NCBI RefSeq assembly: GCF_031177825.1
Contig: NZ_JAPSKE010000021.1
Coordinates: 1 to 64,000 of the forward strand
Reading direction: 5' to 3'
DNA length: 64,000 bases
Source: Paenibacillus sp.
GTDB taxonomy: Bacteria > Bacillota > Bacilli > Paenibacillales > YIM-B00363
Part shown: one piece after another, positions 17,318 to 27,400 of the stretch
How positions within the stretch are numbered: position 1 is the stretch's first letter
Layout of the letters: each line of letters begins with the position of its first letter
The notes under the pieces: generated by a model
Seen by the model: the letters and a program-made list of their open reading frames with translations, nothing else
Database searches by the model: none
Told to the model about the DNA's origin: nothing
Translations under genes and position numbers: made by a program

Positions 17318-19561
17318 GTGCTGAAGCTCCGCCACCTAGGTCAAATTCGAATGAGATCCAACTCGCTGTTCCTGCGATTGGTCGCGGGATTTCTTTGCAT
17401 CATCCTGCTGCTCGTCTGTTTGACCTCGTATGCGCTTTCCGTGTCGAAGAGCAACGTTCGACATGAGATCGTGAGATACAATACGCTGATGCTGCGGAAT
17501 ACGATGGAAAACTACGAAAGCCACTTCGAAATCATTACGAAGCAGATGTATTTTTTCTACTTCAGCGATAATGTCCAACGGCTGCAAAGCGATCCCCGTT
17601 ATACGTTTTTTCCCAAGGTCATCTCGGATATTTTGACGTGGGTGGGCAACCCGCAACTCTACATTAACAATATCGTGTTTTATTCTCAGAATAGCGAGCT
17701 CGGCCGGTTCGCGGTCGAGAAGGGGACGAGCTCGTCGAACGATACGATGTTCAAGGCGTTCATGTCGAGCGAACGGTATCCGCTGGAGTTCTGGGAACAA
17801 CAATTCAACGAAACTTACACGCATCGAATGTTTCCCGCAGATACGTTCTATTCGAACATCTTTGAAGGACGGAAGGAAACGCTCGGGAATTACATCCCGA
17901 TGGTCTTCAAACGCGCGGACAACCATGATTTCTACATGGTGGTTTTTCTAGACGCCGGGAAAATGTACAAAGCGTTCCATCAAGCGACGAACGAAGATCT
18001 CGTCATTTACGACGCGCAAGGTCAGGCGATTTACAATCGCGCGCCCGAAATGGACTACCCTTCATTGGAATCGCTAACGGAATCCGGGCCTTCCGCGTTC
18101 ATAAGGGACGATAAATACCACTTCTACTTGAAGGACGCTGCCAGCGGAATGACGTACTTGCACCGGCTGCCGGTGGCGGAGATGGCGTCGCAGACGAAAT
18201 TGAACTTCACGATGATCGCGGTCGTCGCGGCGGTGGTCGCGCTCAGCATCGTCATGTCGTTCTACCTCGCGGCGCGCATCAACAACCCGTTCCGCAAGCT
18301 CATCGATTCGATCCGGGGAACCGGAGACGGGGAACCGTATCGTTCGAACATCCAGGAGTTCGATATTCTCAGCAGTCAGCTTCGGGATAAGAACCGGCTG
18401 ATGAAGCAATGGGCGTTCTTGAATCACTTGAAAGATATCCGCGATCACGAGAACGATCGGGCGAGGCTGGAATTTTGCGGGAAACCGTTCGTCTTCATCT
18501 TGTTTCATGTCGTCGAGAAGGGGAATAAAGTTTGGCCGCAAGGCACGTTCCAGAGTTGGCTATATTATATGAAGGTGTTCATCGAGGACAAGTTGAACCG
18601 ATCGTTCCCGGACGCGCTCACGTTCCAGACCGAATACAACCAAATCCTGAGCATGGTATTCATCGAAGACGGAGACGAGCTGCATACGCTTCTGCGCGAC
18701 ATGAAGGCAGTGTTCGATCAGGACCGGGACAGCGGCACGATTACGATCGCGGTCACCTCGGTGTACGACAGCTCCGATCAGATGAACGCGGCGTACCGGG
18801 AAGTGAGGGAGCGGATCGGGGAGCGGCTGCTCGTCGACGAGACGCAAATCGTGAGCTCAGCGCCGAACGGTCCCGTCGAACTCGCGTTCACGCAGGAGCA
18901 GGATGTACAATTCCGGGCGAATGTCCGAGAAGGGAACGCGGACGCCGCATCGAATATCGTACGGAACTTCTTCACGGAATGGCGTTCCCCGGCGGCGACG
19001 GCCGCGGCGTGGCATCGGTTCGCCGAACGCGTGGAGGAACGAATTCGGCTCGCGGCCTTGGAGAGGATCGGCCTCCCGAGGCTGGACGAGATCTTGGCCA
19101 ACGGCGCGGACAAAATATCGCGCTGCGTCACCGTGGCGGAGCTGGAGCGTCAACTCCTGGAATGGGTAACCCGAACCGCCGATGCGGTGCAGGAGAAGAA
19201 GACGGAACCGAAGGATGCGGTGACCTCGTTCGTTATCGATTACGTACAGAACCATATGGCGGAGGAGATTTACCTGGACGCGTTGGCCGAAAAGCTGAAT
19301 CTAAGCAGCGGTTACCTGTCCACTTACTTCAAAGAGAAGACCGGCACCAATATCGTGGAGTATGTGAACGAGACCCGGATCCGGAAGGCGGCCGAGCTGC
19401 TCTTGGAGACGCGAATGAAGGTGCAGGAAGTGGCCGAAGCCGTAGGCTACCGCAACATCACGTCCTTCAATCGAATGTTTAAGAAATATACGGGGCTTAG
19501 ACCCAGCGATTATCGCAAGGGCGACCACGACCGCCCGGACGGCGAGACGACGTCAGGATAA
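17318..19561 (+). CDS. Membrane-anchored AraC-family sensor-regulator
   Basis: A 747-residue one-component regulator. TM1 is about residues 17-40, an extracellular sensor domain of about 250 residues follows, and TM2 is about 290-315. A cytoplasmic linker leads to a C-terminal AraC double helix-turn-helix (about 630-740), with LDALAEKLNLSSGYLSTYFK and VAEAVGYRNITSFNRMFKKY as the two HTH units. This layout is common in Paenibacillus next to sugar ABC transporters, where it senses external glycan and activates the transporter. The GTG start follows GAGG. It directly precedes the solute-binding gene, its likely target. Confidence 0.92.
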   Translation: MLKLRHLGQIRMRSNSLFLRLVAGFLCIILLLVCLTSYALSVSKSNVRHEIVRYNTLMLRNTMENYESHFEIITKQMYFFYFSDNVQRLQSDPRYTFFPKVISDILTWVGNPQLYINNIVFYSQNSELGRFAVEKGTSSSNDTMFKAFMSSERYPLEFWEQQFNETYTHRMFPADTFYSNIFEGRKETLGNYIPMVFKRADNHDFYMVVFLDAGKMYKAFHQATNEDLVIYDAQGQAIYNRAPEMDYPSLESLTESGPSAFIRDDKYHFYLKDAASGMTYLHRLPVAEMASQTKLNFTMIAVVAAVVALSIVMSFYLAARINNPFRKLIDSIRGTGDGEPYRSNIQEFDILSSQLRDKNRLMKQWAFLNHLKDIRDHENDRARLEFCGKPFVFILFHVVEKGNKVWPQGTFQSWLYYMKVFIEDKLNRSFPDALTFQTEYNQILSMVFIEDGDELHTLLRDMKAVFDQDRDSGTITIAVTSVYDSSDQMNAAYREVRERIGERLLVDETQIVSSAPNGPVELAFTQEQDVQFRANVREGNADAASNIVRNFFTEWRSPAATAAAWHRFAERVEERIRLAALERIGLPRLDEILANGADKISRCVTVAELERQLLEWVTRTADAVQEKKTEPKDAVTSFVIDYVQNHMAEEIYLDALAEKLNLSSGYLSTYFKEKTGTNIVEYVNETRIRKAAELLLETRMKVQEVAEAVGYRNITSFNRMFKKYTGLRPSDYRKGDHDRPDGETTSG

Positions 19562-19597
19562 CCAGGAAAACCCTGGGCCTGTCGTCGTTTTATCTTT
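19546..19597 (+). terminator. Terminator between regulator and transporter genes
   Basis: GACGAC and AGG at the very end of the regulator gene pair with CCT and GTCGTC (19578-19586), with an inner CCAGG/CCTGG stem, followed by TTTTATCTTTTTT. It separates regulator and transporter transcription. No clear promoter was found between here and the lipoprotein gene. Confidence 0.7.
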
Positions 19598-19758
19598 TTT
19601 GGGGAAAAGTGAGCTTTTTTTCAACTATCCGAAAAAAGTGCAACCGACGGCAACAACGGCTTATTTACCCGCGAAGCGCTTGGCGTCTACGATGGGAGCA
19701 AGCGAGAGGGACGAGGAGCCCAGCGCGAAAATACGGACAAAAAAGGACGGGATCAGAA

Positions 19759-21294
19759 GTGAACAAAGGGAAGTTGACATTTTCGTCGTCGATCCTCCTG
19801 CTAGCCCTGTTGGCAAGCGCCTGCAGCGGAGGCGGAGCGGCTCCCAAGGAAACCGAGCCGACGGAACCGGCCGCGCAGAGCGAGCAGCCGGAACAGCCGG
19901 CGTTGCCCGAAGAGGCGACGATCCGCATCCTGACGGAAAACAGTACGGCTTGGCCTCCGAAGGAAGACTGGGGCGTGTGGAAGTGGGTTAAAGAAGAAAC
20001 GAATATAACTGTAAAACAAGAATTGATGACCGGTCCGGAATCGCTGGCGCTCGCCATCTCCTCGGGCGACATGCCGGACATCTTGTCGGTATTCCCGAGC
20101 GACGTTTCGAAGTACGGTCCGCAAGGCGCGTTCGTCGATTTGTCGCAGCATATGGATAAGATGCCGAACGTGAAGGCGTTCCTGGACGCCAACCCGGGCG
20201 TGAAAGAACGCGTCGTCACGCCGACCGGCGAAATCTACAGCATCCTAAACGACGGCGCGGGCGAAGGCAGCCAGATGGTATGGTTCTACCGCGACGATAT
20301 TTTCGCGAAGCATAACCTACAAGTGCCGAAGACGTGGGACGAATTGTACACGGTTTCGAAGCAGCTGAAGGAACTTTATCCAGACAGCTATCCGTTCATG
20401 TTCCGCCACGGCATCGGCACGCTGGACACGTTCGGACCATCCTTCAACTTCTATCCGGAAATTCATCCGGACCCGGCGGATCCGACGAAGGTTAAGTTCG
20501 GCCTCGAGGATCCGAACGCCAAGACGTTGGTAGAGACGCTCAACAAATTCTTGGCCGAAGAGCTCATCCCGCCGGACTGGTTAACGATGGACTACAAGGC
20601 ATGGACGCAATTTATGTCTAACAATCAGGCGTTCATCACGGTCCAATTCATCGGTCAGATCGAAATCATGAACAACCAGCTGCCGGAAGGCCAGCATCTG
20701 AAGTTCATGCCGCCTCCAATCGGCGTAGGCGACAAGCCGTACTTGCCGCGCGGCGGTACGGAAAGCTACGGTATGGCGGTGGCTTCCACGTCCAAGAACA
20801 TGGACGCAGCGTTCCGTTACCTGGACTATGTGTTCTCCGAGAAGGGCAAAGACATTCAAAGCTGGGGCAAAGAAGGCGAGACGTATACGGTCGTGGACGG
20901 CAAGCGCAAGTTCAACGACAACTACAAGGAGCCTAACGACCTCCGTATCATCTCCGGCATCCAGACGGCCGCGACGTACGGCTGGTTCGACTTCGACGCA
21001 TGGCTGTCGCTCGTGAAGGAAAGCGAGCAAGAGGCATATGTCGAAGCGCCGAAGTATCGCCACCCGATCGCCTACTCGCGCGCCGCGCTGACGCCGGACG
21101 AAGCCGCTGCCATGGCTCCGCTGAACGATCAGATCTGGAAGTACTGGACGGGCGAAGTCGCGAAATTCATCTACGGCGAGCGTCCGATGAGCGAGTGGGA
21201 AGCGTTCGTCGCGGATCTCAGCAAGCACGGTCTGAACGAAATCAAGGCGACGTACCAGACCGCGCTCGATCGTCAAGTCGCGAATACGAAGTAA
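19759..21294 (+). CDS. Extracellular solute-binding lipoprotein (sugar ABC transporter, LplA type)
   Basis: A 511-residue family-1 solute-binding protein. The N-terminus has a lysine, a hydrophobic stretch and the lipobox LASAC (Cys at about 22), followed by a Pro/Glu-rich tether, so it is attached to the outer face of the membrane. The body contains TPTGEIYSI and a late FIYGERPMSEWEAFVADL, as in LplA/YtcQ-like oligosaccharide binders. The GTG start at 19759 is required for the lipoprotein signal; the frame stays open upstream to 19609 but gives no signal peptide. Its position before two permeases marks it as the specificity component. Confidence 0.93.
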   Translation: MNKGKLTFSSSILLLALLASACSGGGAAPKETEPTEPAAQSEQPEQPALPEEATIRILTENSTAWPPKEDWGVWKWVKEETNITVKQELMTGPESLALAISSGDMPDILSVFPSDVSKYGPQGAFVDLSQHMDKMPNVKAFLDANPGVKERVVTPTGEIYSILNDGAGEGSQMVWFYRDDIFAKHNLQVPKTWDELYTVSKQLKELYPDSYPFMFRHGIGTLDTFGPSFNFYPEIHPDPADPTKVKFGLEDPNAKTLVETLNKFLAEELIPPDWLTMDYKAWTQFMSNNQAFITVQFIGQIEIMNNQLPEGQHLKFMPPPIGVGDKPYLPRGGTESYGMAVASTSKNMDAAFRYLDYVFSEKGKDIQSWGKEGETYTVVDGKRKFNDNYKEPNDLRIISGIQTAATYGWFDFDAWLSLVKESEQEAYVEAPKYRHPIAYSRAALTPDEAAAMAPLNDQIWKYWTGEVAKFIYGERPMSEWEAFVADLSKHGLNEIKATYQTALDRQVANTK

Positions 21295-21312
21295 ATTCGT
21301 AATAGGCAAGCC

Positions 21313-21347
21313 GCAGGGCCGGCGTTCTGTGGAGCGTCCGGCCTTGC
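21313..21347 (+). promoter_or_regulatory. Intercistronic hairpin after the binding-protein gene
   Basis: GCAGGGCCGG (21313-21322) pairs with CCGGCCTTGC (21338-21347), with one G-U pair. No T-run follows. Hairpins here typically stabilise the upstream message or let part of transcription continue, giving more binding protein than permease. Confidence 0.45.
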
Positions 21348-21371
21348 GCCGCTTTCAGGAGGAGTGGAGCC

Positions 21372-22283
21372 ATGAGACGATTATCCGTCCTGGACCGGGT
21401 CAAGCGAGACCGGGTGTACCTGCTGTTGCTCGTACCCGCTTTAATACACTACATCATGTTCAGATACGCTCCGATGTTCGGGATCGCGGTGTCCTTCATG
21501 GACTTCAATCTGTTCAAGGGTTTTTTTGGGAGTCCATGGGTCGGCTTCAAGCATTTCGAAGCGTTCTTCACGAACCCGAATTCTTGGAACGTCGTTCGGA
21601 ACAACCTTATCTTAGGCTTGTATAAGCTCATCTTTACATTTCCGGCGCCGATTATCCTCGCGATCTTGTTCCATGAGATGCGCTGGAAGAAATATCGGCG
21701 ATTCGTTCAGAGCGTCAGTTATTTGCCGTACTTCCTGTCTACGGTCGTCGTGTCCAGCCTGCTGATCATGCTGCTGTCGCCGAGCACGGGATTTGTGAAC
21801 AAAGCGCTCAAATCGTTCGGGTACGAGCCGATCTACTTTTTACAGAAAGCCGAATGGTTCCGCACGATCTTTATCACCTCCGATATTTGGGTAGGGGCGG
21901 GGTACGGGACGATTATTTTCCTAGCCGCGATGGCGGCCATCGACCCGCAGCTGTATGAGGCTGCGAGGATGGACGGCGCGGGGCGTTGGAAACAGACGCT
22001 TCACGTGACGCTGCCAGGAATCATGCCGGCCATCGTGATCATGTTTATCATGTCGATCGGCAGCGTTCTCGAGATCGACTTCGTTAAGGCGTTCCTGCTC
22101 GGCAACCCGGCGAATATGGATACGGCCGATATCGTATCGACCTATGTATACCGGCTCGGCATTCTGGGGGGCAGCTTCAGTCAAGCCTCCGCGGTCGACG
22201 TCTCGATGGCGGTCTTCTCGCTCTTGTTGGTGTATACCACGAATCGAATCTGCAGGAGATTGGGGGACACGAGCTTATGGTAA
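21372..22283 (+). CDS. Sugar ABC transporter permease, LplB type
   Basis: A 303-residue integral membrane protein with six predicted helices. The EAA loop that contacts the ATPase is at about residue 194 (YEAARMDGAGRWKQTLHVTL). The N-terminus KRDRVYLLLLVPALIHYIMF is typical of the LplB branch. Start ATG after GGAGGAG. It overlaps the next permease by 7 nt. The operon has no ATPase; such systems in Bacillales usually share one encoded elsewhere (MsmX type). Confidence 0.93.
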   Translation: MRRLSVLDRVKRDRVYLLLLVPALIHYIMFRYAPMFGIAVSFMDFNLFKGFFGSPWVGFKHFEAFFTNPNSWNVVRNNLILGLYKLIFTFPAPIILAILFHEMRWKKYRRFVQSVSYLPYFLSTVVVSSLLIMLLSPSTGFVNKALKSFGYEPIYFLQKAEWFRTIFITSDIWVGAGYGTIIFLAAMAAIDPQLYEAARMDGAGRWKQTLHVTLPGIMPAIVIMFIMSIGSVLEIDFVKAFLLGNPANMDTADIVSTYVYRLGILGGSFSQASAVDVSMAVFSLLLVYTTNRICRRLGDTSLW

Positions 22284-23143
22284 GAAAGATTGGAATATTC
22301 GATGTCGTCAACTTTCTGCTGCTCGCTTTCGTGGCGATCGCTTGTCTGTTTCCGTTCTTTCACATGGCTTCGGTCGCGGTGAGCGCATCGGAATACGTCG
22401 TTCGTAACGAGATCACCTTCTTCCCGAAGGGCTTTCAAGTAGACGCCCTCAACGCGGTGCTTCAGGATCCTCGATTGTGGGTCGGATATCGGAACACGCT
22501 GATATACGCGGTGCTCGCCCTCACGATTTCGATGTCGCTTACAATAACAGCCGCCTATTCGCTTTCGAGGAAAAATCTAGTGTTCCGCACCCCGATCATG
22601 CTCATGATCGTCTTCACGATGATCTTCAACGGCGGCATGATTCCGTTTTTCCTCGTCGCGAGGTCGTACGGGCTCTTGGACACGATTTGGGCCGTGGTAC
22701 TGCCGAACGCAATCAATACGGTGTGGCTCATCATCATGCGGACGTTCTTCCAGAACTTGCCGAAGGAGATCGAGGAATCGGGTCGCGTCGACGGCTTGTC
22801 GGATTTGACGATTCTGACGCGTATCGTCGTTCCGCTGTCCAAACCGGTGTTGTTGACGATCGGGCTGTTCTACACCGTGGCGATTTGGAACGACTTTACC
22901 GGCGCGCTCTTGCTGCTACGGGACAGCACGATGTTCCCGTTGCAGCTTGTCATCCGCAATTTGGTCGTCGTCGGCCAGGCGGGGGATGTGCTCGAGGCGT
23001 CGACCGTAGGCGGGAAGCGGGTCATGTTGGATTCGCTCAAATATGCGGTCATTCTGTTCGGCTGCTTGCCGCTCCTGATCATATACCCGTTCATCCAAAA
23101 GCATTTCGAACAAGGCGCATTGATCGGCTCCGTGAAGGGCTAA
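22277..23143 (+). CDS. Sugar ABC transporter permease, LplC/YtcP type
   Basis: A 288-residue inner-membrane protein with six helices and an EAA loop at about residue 164 (EIEESGRVDGLSDLTILTRI). It begins inside the end of the first permease gene (7-nt overlap), so the two subunits are made in equal amounts. The C-terminus has LFGCLPLLIIYPFIQKHFEQ, a strongly conserved ending of this branch. Confidence 0.93.
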   Translation: MVRKIGIFDVVNFLLLAFVAIACLFPFFHMASVAVSASEYVVRNEITFFPKGFQVDALNAVLQDPRLWVGYRNTLIYAVLALTISMSLTITAAYSLSRKNLVFRTPIMLMIVFTMIFNGGMIPFFLVARSYGLLDTIWAVVLPNAINTVWLIIMRTFFQNLPKEIEESGRVDGLSDLTILTRIVVPLSKPVLLTIGLFYTVAIWNDFTGALLLLRDSTMFPLQLVIRNLVVVGQAGDVLEASTVGGKRVMLDSLKYAVILFGCLPLLIIYPFIQKHFEQGALIGSVKG

Positions 23144-23181
23144 TGCCGGCCAACCATGAAGACGAATAAGGAGAATGCACT

Positions 23182-24456
23182 ATGAAACAAGTCACCGCAG
23201 TCGTCCTCGGCGCAGGGGGCAGAGGCAGAGCTTATGCTCAATACGCCCTGGATTTTCCGAATGAGATGAACATCGTCGCGGTCGCCGAACCGGACGAGAC
23301 GAGAAGACGGACGTTCGCGGAGATGCACGGCATCTCGGAGGACCGCCGTTTCGACGACTGGGAGACGCTGCTCTCCCAGCCTCGGATGGCGGACGCCATC
23401 CTTATCTGCACGCAGGATCGGATGCATTACGAGCCTGCGATTCGCGCGTTGGAGCAAGGCTATCATGTGTTGCTCGAGAAGCCGATGTCGAACGATCTGA
23501 CGGAATGCGTCTCGCTCGCCGAAGCGGCGAAACAGGTCGATCGAGTCTTTAGCGTGTGCCACGTCTTACGGTATACGCCGTTCTTTTCGACGCTCAAGCG
23601 GGTCATCGAGGAGGGGCGCATCGGCGACCTCGTTACGATCGACATGATCGAGAACGTCGGCTATTGGCATCAAGCGCATAGCTTCGTTCGAGGCAACTGG
23701 AGCAGGGCCGGGGAATCCAACCCGATGATCATGGCCAAGAGCTGCCACGATATGGATATTCTCGTCTGGCTCGCCGGCGCGGATTGCGCCAAGCTCACCT
23801 CGTACGGGGGGCTTCGGCACTTCACGAAGGAGAACGCTCCCGAAGGCGCGCCGCTGCGCTGCTTGGACGGCTGCCCCGCTCGCGACGAGTGCGCGTACTA
23901 TGCGCCGGACATTTACTTCGGCGTCGAGGACGCGAAGGGGCTCGGTCTCGCGCTCACGAACGATCCTTCCGTCGAGGGCATCATGGAAGCGCTTCGAACC
24001 GGTCCGTACGGCCGGTGCGTCTATCATTGCGACAACGACGTCGTGGATCATCAGGTCGTCGCGATGGAATTCGAGAACCGCATTACGGCGACGTTCACGA
24101 TGACGGCGTTCACAACCGACGGCGGGCGCACCGTCAAGCTGATGGGAACCAAGGGGCAGATCCGCGCGCACATGGGTAAGGGCGTCATCGAAATTTCGGA
24201 TTTCAAGACCGGCCGGGTCGAGACGATACAGCTTGCGATGTCCGCGCACGGCCATGGAGGCGGAGATCGCGGGATCATGAAAGATTTCTCGGAGCTCGTA
24301 CGCAGCGGCGGGAAGAGCGAAAGCTTGTCGTCGGCCGCCGTCTCCGTGCAAAGCCATGTCATGGCGTTCGCCGCGGAGCAATCCAGGCTTGCGCATCGAT
24401 CGATTCTGATCCGGGACTACATGAAAGAAGCTGTGGAAGGCGTATTTTCATCTTAG
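23182..24456 (+). CDS. Gfo/Idh/MocA-family oxidoreductase
   Basis: A 424-residue NAD(P)-dependent sugar dehydrogenase-like enzyme. The Rossmann motif VVLGAGGRGRAYAQY is at the N-terminus, the conserved EKP at about 98-100 (LLEKPMSNDL), and the histidine-containing helix as AKSCHDMDIL. A cysteine-rich insertion (RCLDGCPARDECAYY, about 230) marks a known subgroup. It follows the permease by 38 nt with a ribosome site (AAGGAGA). It probably oxidises or epimerises the imported sugar; the substrate is not determined. Confidence 0.92.
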   Translation: MKQVTAVVLGAGGRGRAYAQYALDFPNEMNIVAVAEPDETRRRTFAEMHGISEDRRFDDWETLLSQPRMADAILICTQDRMHYEPAIRALEQGYHVLLEKPMSNDLTECVSLAEAAKQVDRVFSVCHVLRYTPFFSTLKRVIEEGRIGDLVTIDMIENVGYWHQAHSFVRGNWSRAGESNPMIMAKSCHDMDILVWLAGADCAKLTSYGGLRHFTKENAPEGAPLRCLDGCPARDECAYYAPDIYFGVEDAKGLGLALTNDPSVEGIMEALRTGPYGRCVYHCDNDVVDHQVVAMEFENRITATFTMTAFTTDGGRTVKLMGTKGQIRAHMGKGVIEISDFKTGRVETIQLAMSAHGHGGGDRGIMKDFSELVRSGGKSESLSSAAVSVQSHVMAFAAEQSRLAHRSILIRDYMKEAVEGVFSS

Positions 24457-24472
24457 AGAGGATGAAGAGGAA

Positions 24473-27400
24473 TTGACGAAGAACGTAAGGTTGAAGAGGC
24501 AAGCGATTTGGTCGTTGCTATTTTTCGTACTGTTCGGTTCGTTAAGCTTTAGTCCTGTAACGCAAACTCCGACTGCGCAAGCGGCGGACTCGGGTTGGCC
24601 GGCAGATAAGCTTCGGGGATTAAACATGCCGTTCCGTCCGGCGGACGGGCTCGTCACGACGCAAAATCCGCCGGATTTCAGCTGGGCCCACATCGCTGGC
24701 GCGAGTCAGTACCAGATGCAAGTCGGCCGCGACGCGTCGTTGGCCGCGCCGGAGTTCGATGCGACGCTGAACGTGAACTACCATAACTTCCCGGTCATGT
24801 TCGACACGGGCATCTGGTACTGGCAAGTGCGGTACCAGACCGCGAGCGGCTGGTCGGAGTGGAGCACGGTCCGCGAGTTCCGCATCGACGAGAACGCCGT
24901 GCCGTTCCCGGTTCCGGATCTTGAGGGGCTGATTGGTCAAGTAGAAGCAGGTCATCCTCGCATCTGGACGAACGCGGAAGACCTTGCGGCTTTCCGCGCG
25001 CTGCGTCTGGAGGGGAAGTCCAAGCAAATCTTCGATACGCTCGAGGCGTCGGTCATCGCGAACCTCAATAAAAACACGCCGAACGAGCCGACGTTCCCGT
25101 ACATGAACAATGAGGTGCCGACGAACTCCGCTCAGTTCGTAGAGGCGCAGCGGGTGCTGCGCAACTATTCGGAAGCGGCGCTCGGTCTGATGGTCGACAG
25201 CGCGTTCGCCTACCTGATTACGGGGAACGCGGCGTACGGCGCGGACGCGAAGTCGCGCCTGTTGAAGATCGCGACGTGGAATCCTTTCGGTTCGACGAAA
25301 TACGAGATTCAGGACCAAGTGCACCGTGCGATCGCGTACCGTTCCGCGATCGTATACGACTGGATCTATGAATTGCTTACGCCGACCGAACGGCAAACCG
25401 TCCAAAACATGATCAAGACGCGGACGGAGACCTTGATCGAGAAGGTGCTCGTTCAACATGCGATCCAGCATAACCCTTACGACTCGCACGGCTGGACGAC
25501 GATGGGCTTTATCGCAATCATCTCCGTCGCGATGATGCACGACCTTCCGGAAGCGGACGATTGGTTCGCGCGAACGGTCCCGGCGTACATCAACATCTTG
25601 CCGCCGTGGGGCGGGGAAGACGGCTCCTGGTCGCAGGGGACCGGCTACTGGCAATGGTCGTCCGCCTCCAACAAAGAGCTGATGGACATCTTGCTTAGCG
25701 CGGGCGTCATCAACCTGTACGATAAAGCGTTTTCCAGAAATGAAGGATTGTACCCGCTCTACATGTTCCCGCACGGCAGCCCGACCGGCGTCTTCGGGAA
25801 CGATGCCCATTACACGCCGGGTGCGCCGAGCGTTACGATGCTTAACCGCCTCGCGCAGATGTATCAGGACGTAAGGCTGAAATGGCAAGCCGAAGCGATC
25901 GGCGTTCCGACGACCGGGCTGCAGGAATACTTCTATGGCGACGCCGACCTCGGTTCGCGTCCGCCGATGGATCTGCCGAAGAGCAAGTGGTTCGAGACGA
26001 CGGGTTACGTCGCTTTGCATTCGGAATTGTACGATCCGGACCGGACGTCTCTGTACTTCCGCTCCAGCCCGTACGGCAGCTACAGCCACGTGCAAGCCGA
26101 ACAGAACTCCTTCATTATTCATGCGTTCGGCGAACCGCTCGCGGTCAAGAGCGGATACTACGACTTCTATGACAGCCCGCATCATCGCGGCTTCGTGAAG
26201 CAGACGTTCTCGGCGAACGCGATTACGTTCGACGGACGCAGAGGCCAGCCGATCGAAAATATCGACGCCGACGGCGCCGTTCTCGGCTTCGCGACGCATC
26301 CCGACTTCGACGCCGTCACCGGCGACGCGTCGGTCGCGTACAAAGCGGATTTGACGAAAGCAGTTCGTCATATTCTGTATCTTCGTCCTTCGATGTACGT
26401 CGTCATCGACGACTTGGCGACGGCGAAGGCGGGCGGCTCCGAGTTCGAGTGGAACCTGCATACCGACGATTCGCTCGAATTCCGTCCGGACAACACCGGC
26501 GCGACGGTCGCGAAGGGCAGCGCGGAGATGAACGTTCAATTCTATGGATCTTCGTCGCAACATTTGCGCACGACGCTGGAGACGAAGTTCATCAGCGCGA
26601 GCGGTACGGAAGTGCAGCCGGGCGGCAGCTTCTCCAGCGAGAAGCAAATGCACGGCGCGTTCATTACGCCGAAGACGAACGCCGTAAAGCTGATTTCGAC
26701 GCTCGAGCCGTATAAGCGCGGCAGCGCGCCGCAAGCGGTAGCGTCTTCCGAAACGGCCGAGGTCGTTACGCTTTCTTTCACAGACGGTACGAAGGTGTAC
26801 GTTCGCAAGACGGACAGCGGTACGGTCGACGCCGGCGACGGCATTCGATTCGATGGATCGGCGGTCGCTGTGAAGGGCGATTCGATCCTGCTCGTGAACG
26901 GAACGAAGGTCGAGCGCAACGGCGCGACGATCATCGCGTCCAGCGCGCCTTCGACGATAGCGTACGGGGACGACCAGTTGTCGCTCACGGCGCAAGCCGA
27001 TGCGACGATTACGTTGGACGCCCCTGGGGTCGCGCAGGTGAAAATGGCGGGTACGGGCGCCGTCATCCCGAACGGCGGCGACGTCGCCTCGGCGATGAAC
27101 GCTCGCGGCGTACATGCGGAGATCGCGAATGGAGTGTTGACGCTTCAAGTCGAGAAGGGGCAGAAGGCGTTCAAGCTGAACGACGCGCCGATCCCCGGAC
27201 CGCTTGCTCCGGTAACGTTGCCGACGGAAATCGACGGCGTGCCCGGGCAGGTAACGCTACAAGCCCACAGCGATGTCGACGGCGTCAGCGTCGCGTGGGG
27301 TCAGCTTACGAACGTATCCGGCTTCTATGAAGTGGTGGACGCGCCGGAAGGCTTCTTGTTCGAGAGACACGGGAAGATCGGAAGCGGGTTGCTGGAAGCG

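Noticed and set aside
19670..19690. GCGAAGCGCTTGGC upstream of the solute-binding gene as a catabolite-response (cre) site.
   Set aside because: Central AAGCGCTT is symmetric, but the flanking positions miss the TGWNAN...NTNWCA consensus at six positions.
24620..27148. A long - strand reading frame of over 800 codons inside the giant lyase gene.
   Set aside because: Its composition (very Arg-rich, no ribosome site, no recognisable domains) is what the complement of a GC-rich gene gives. The + strand frame has a signal peptide and defined domains.
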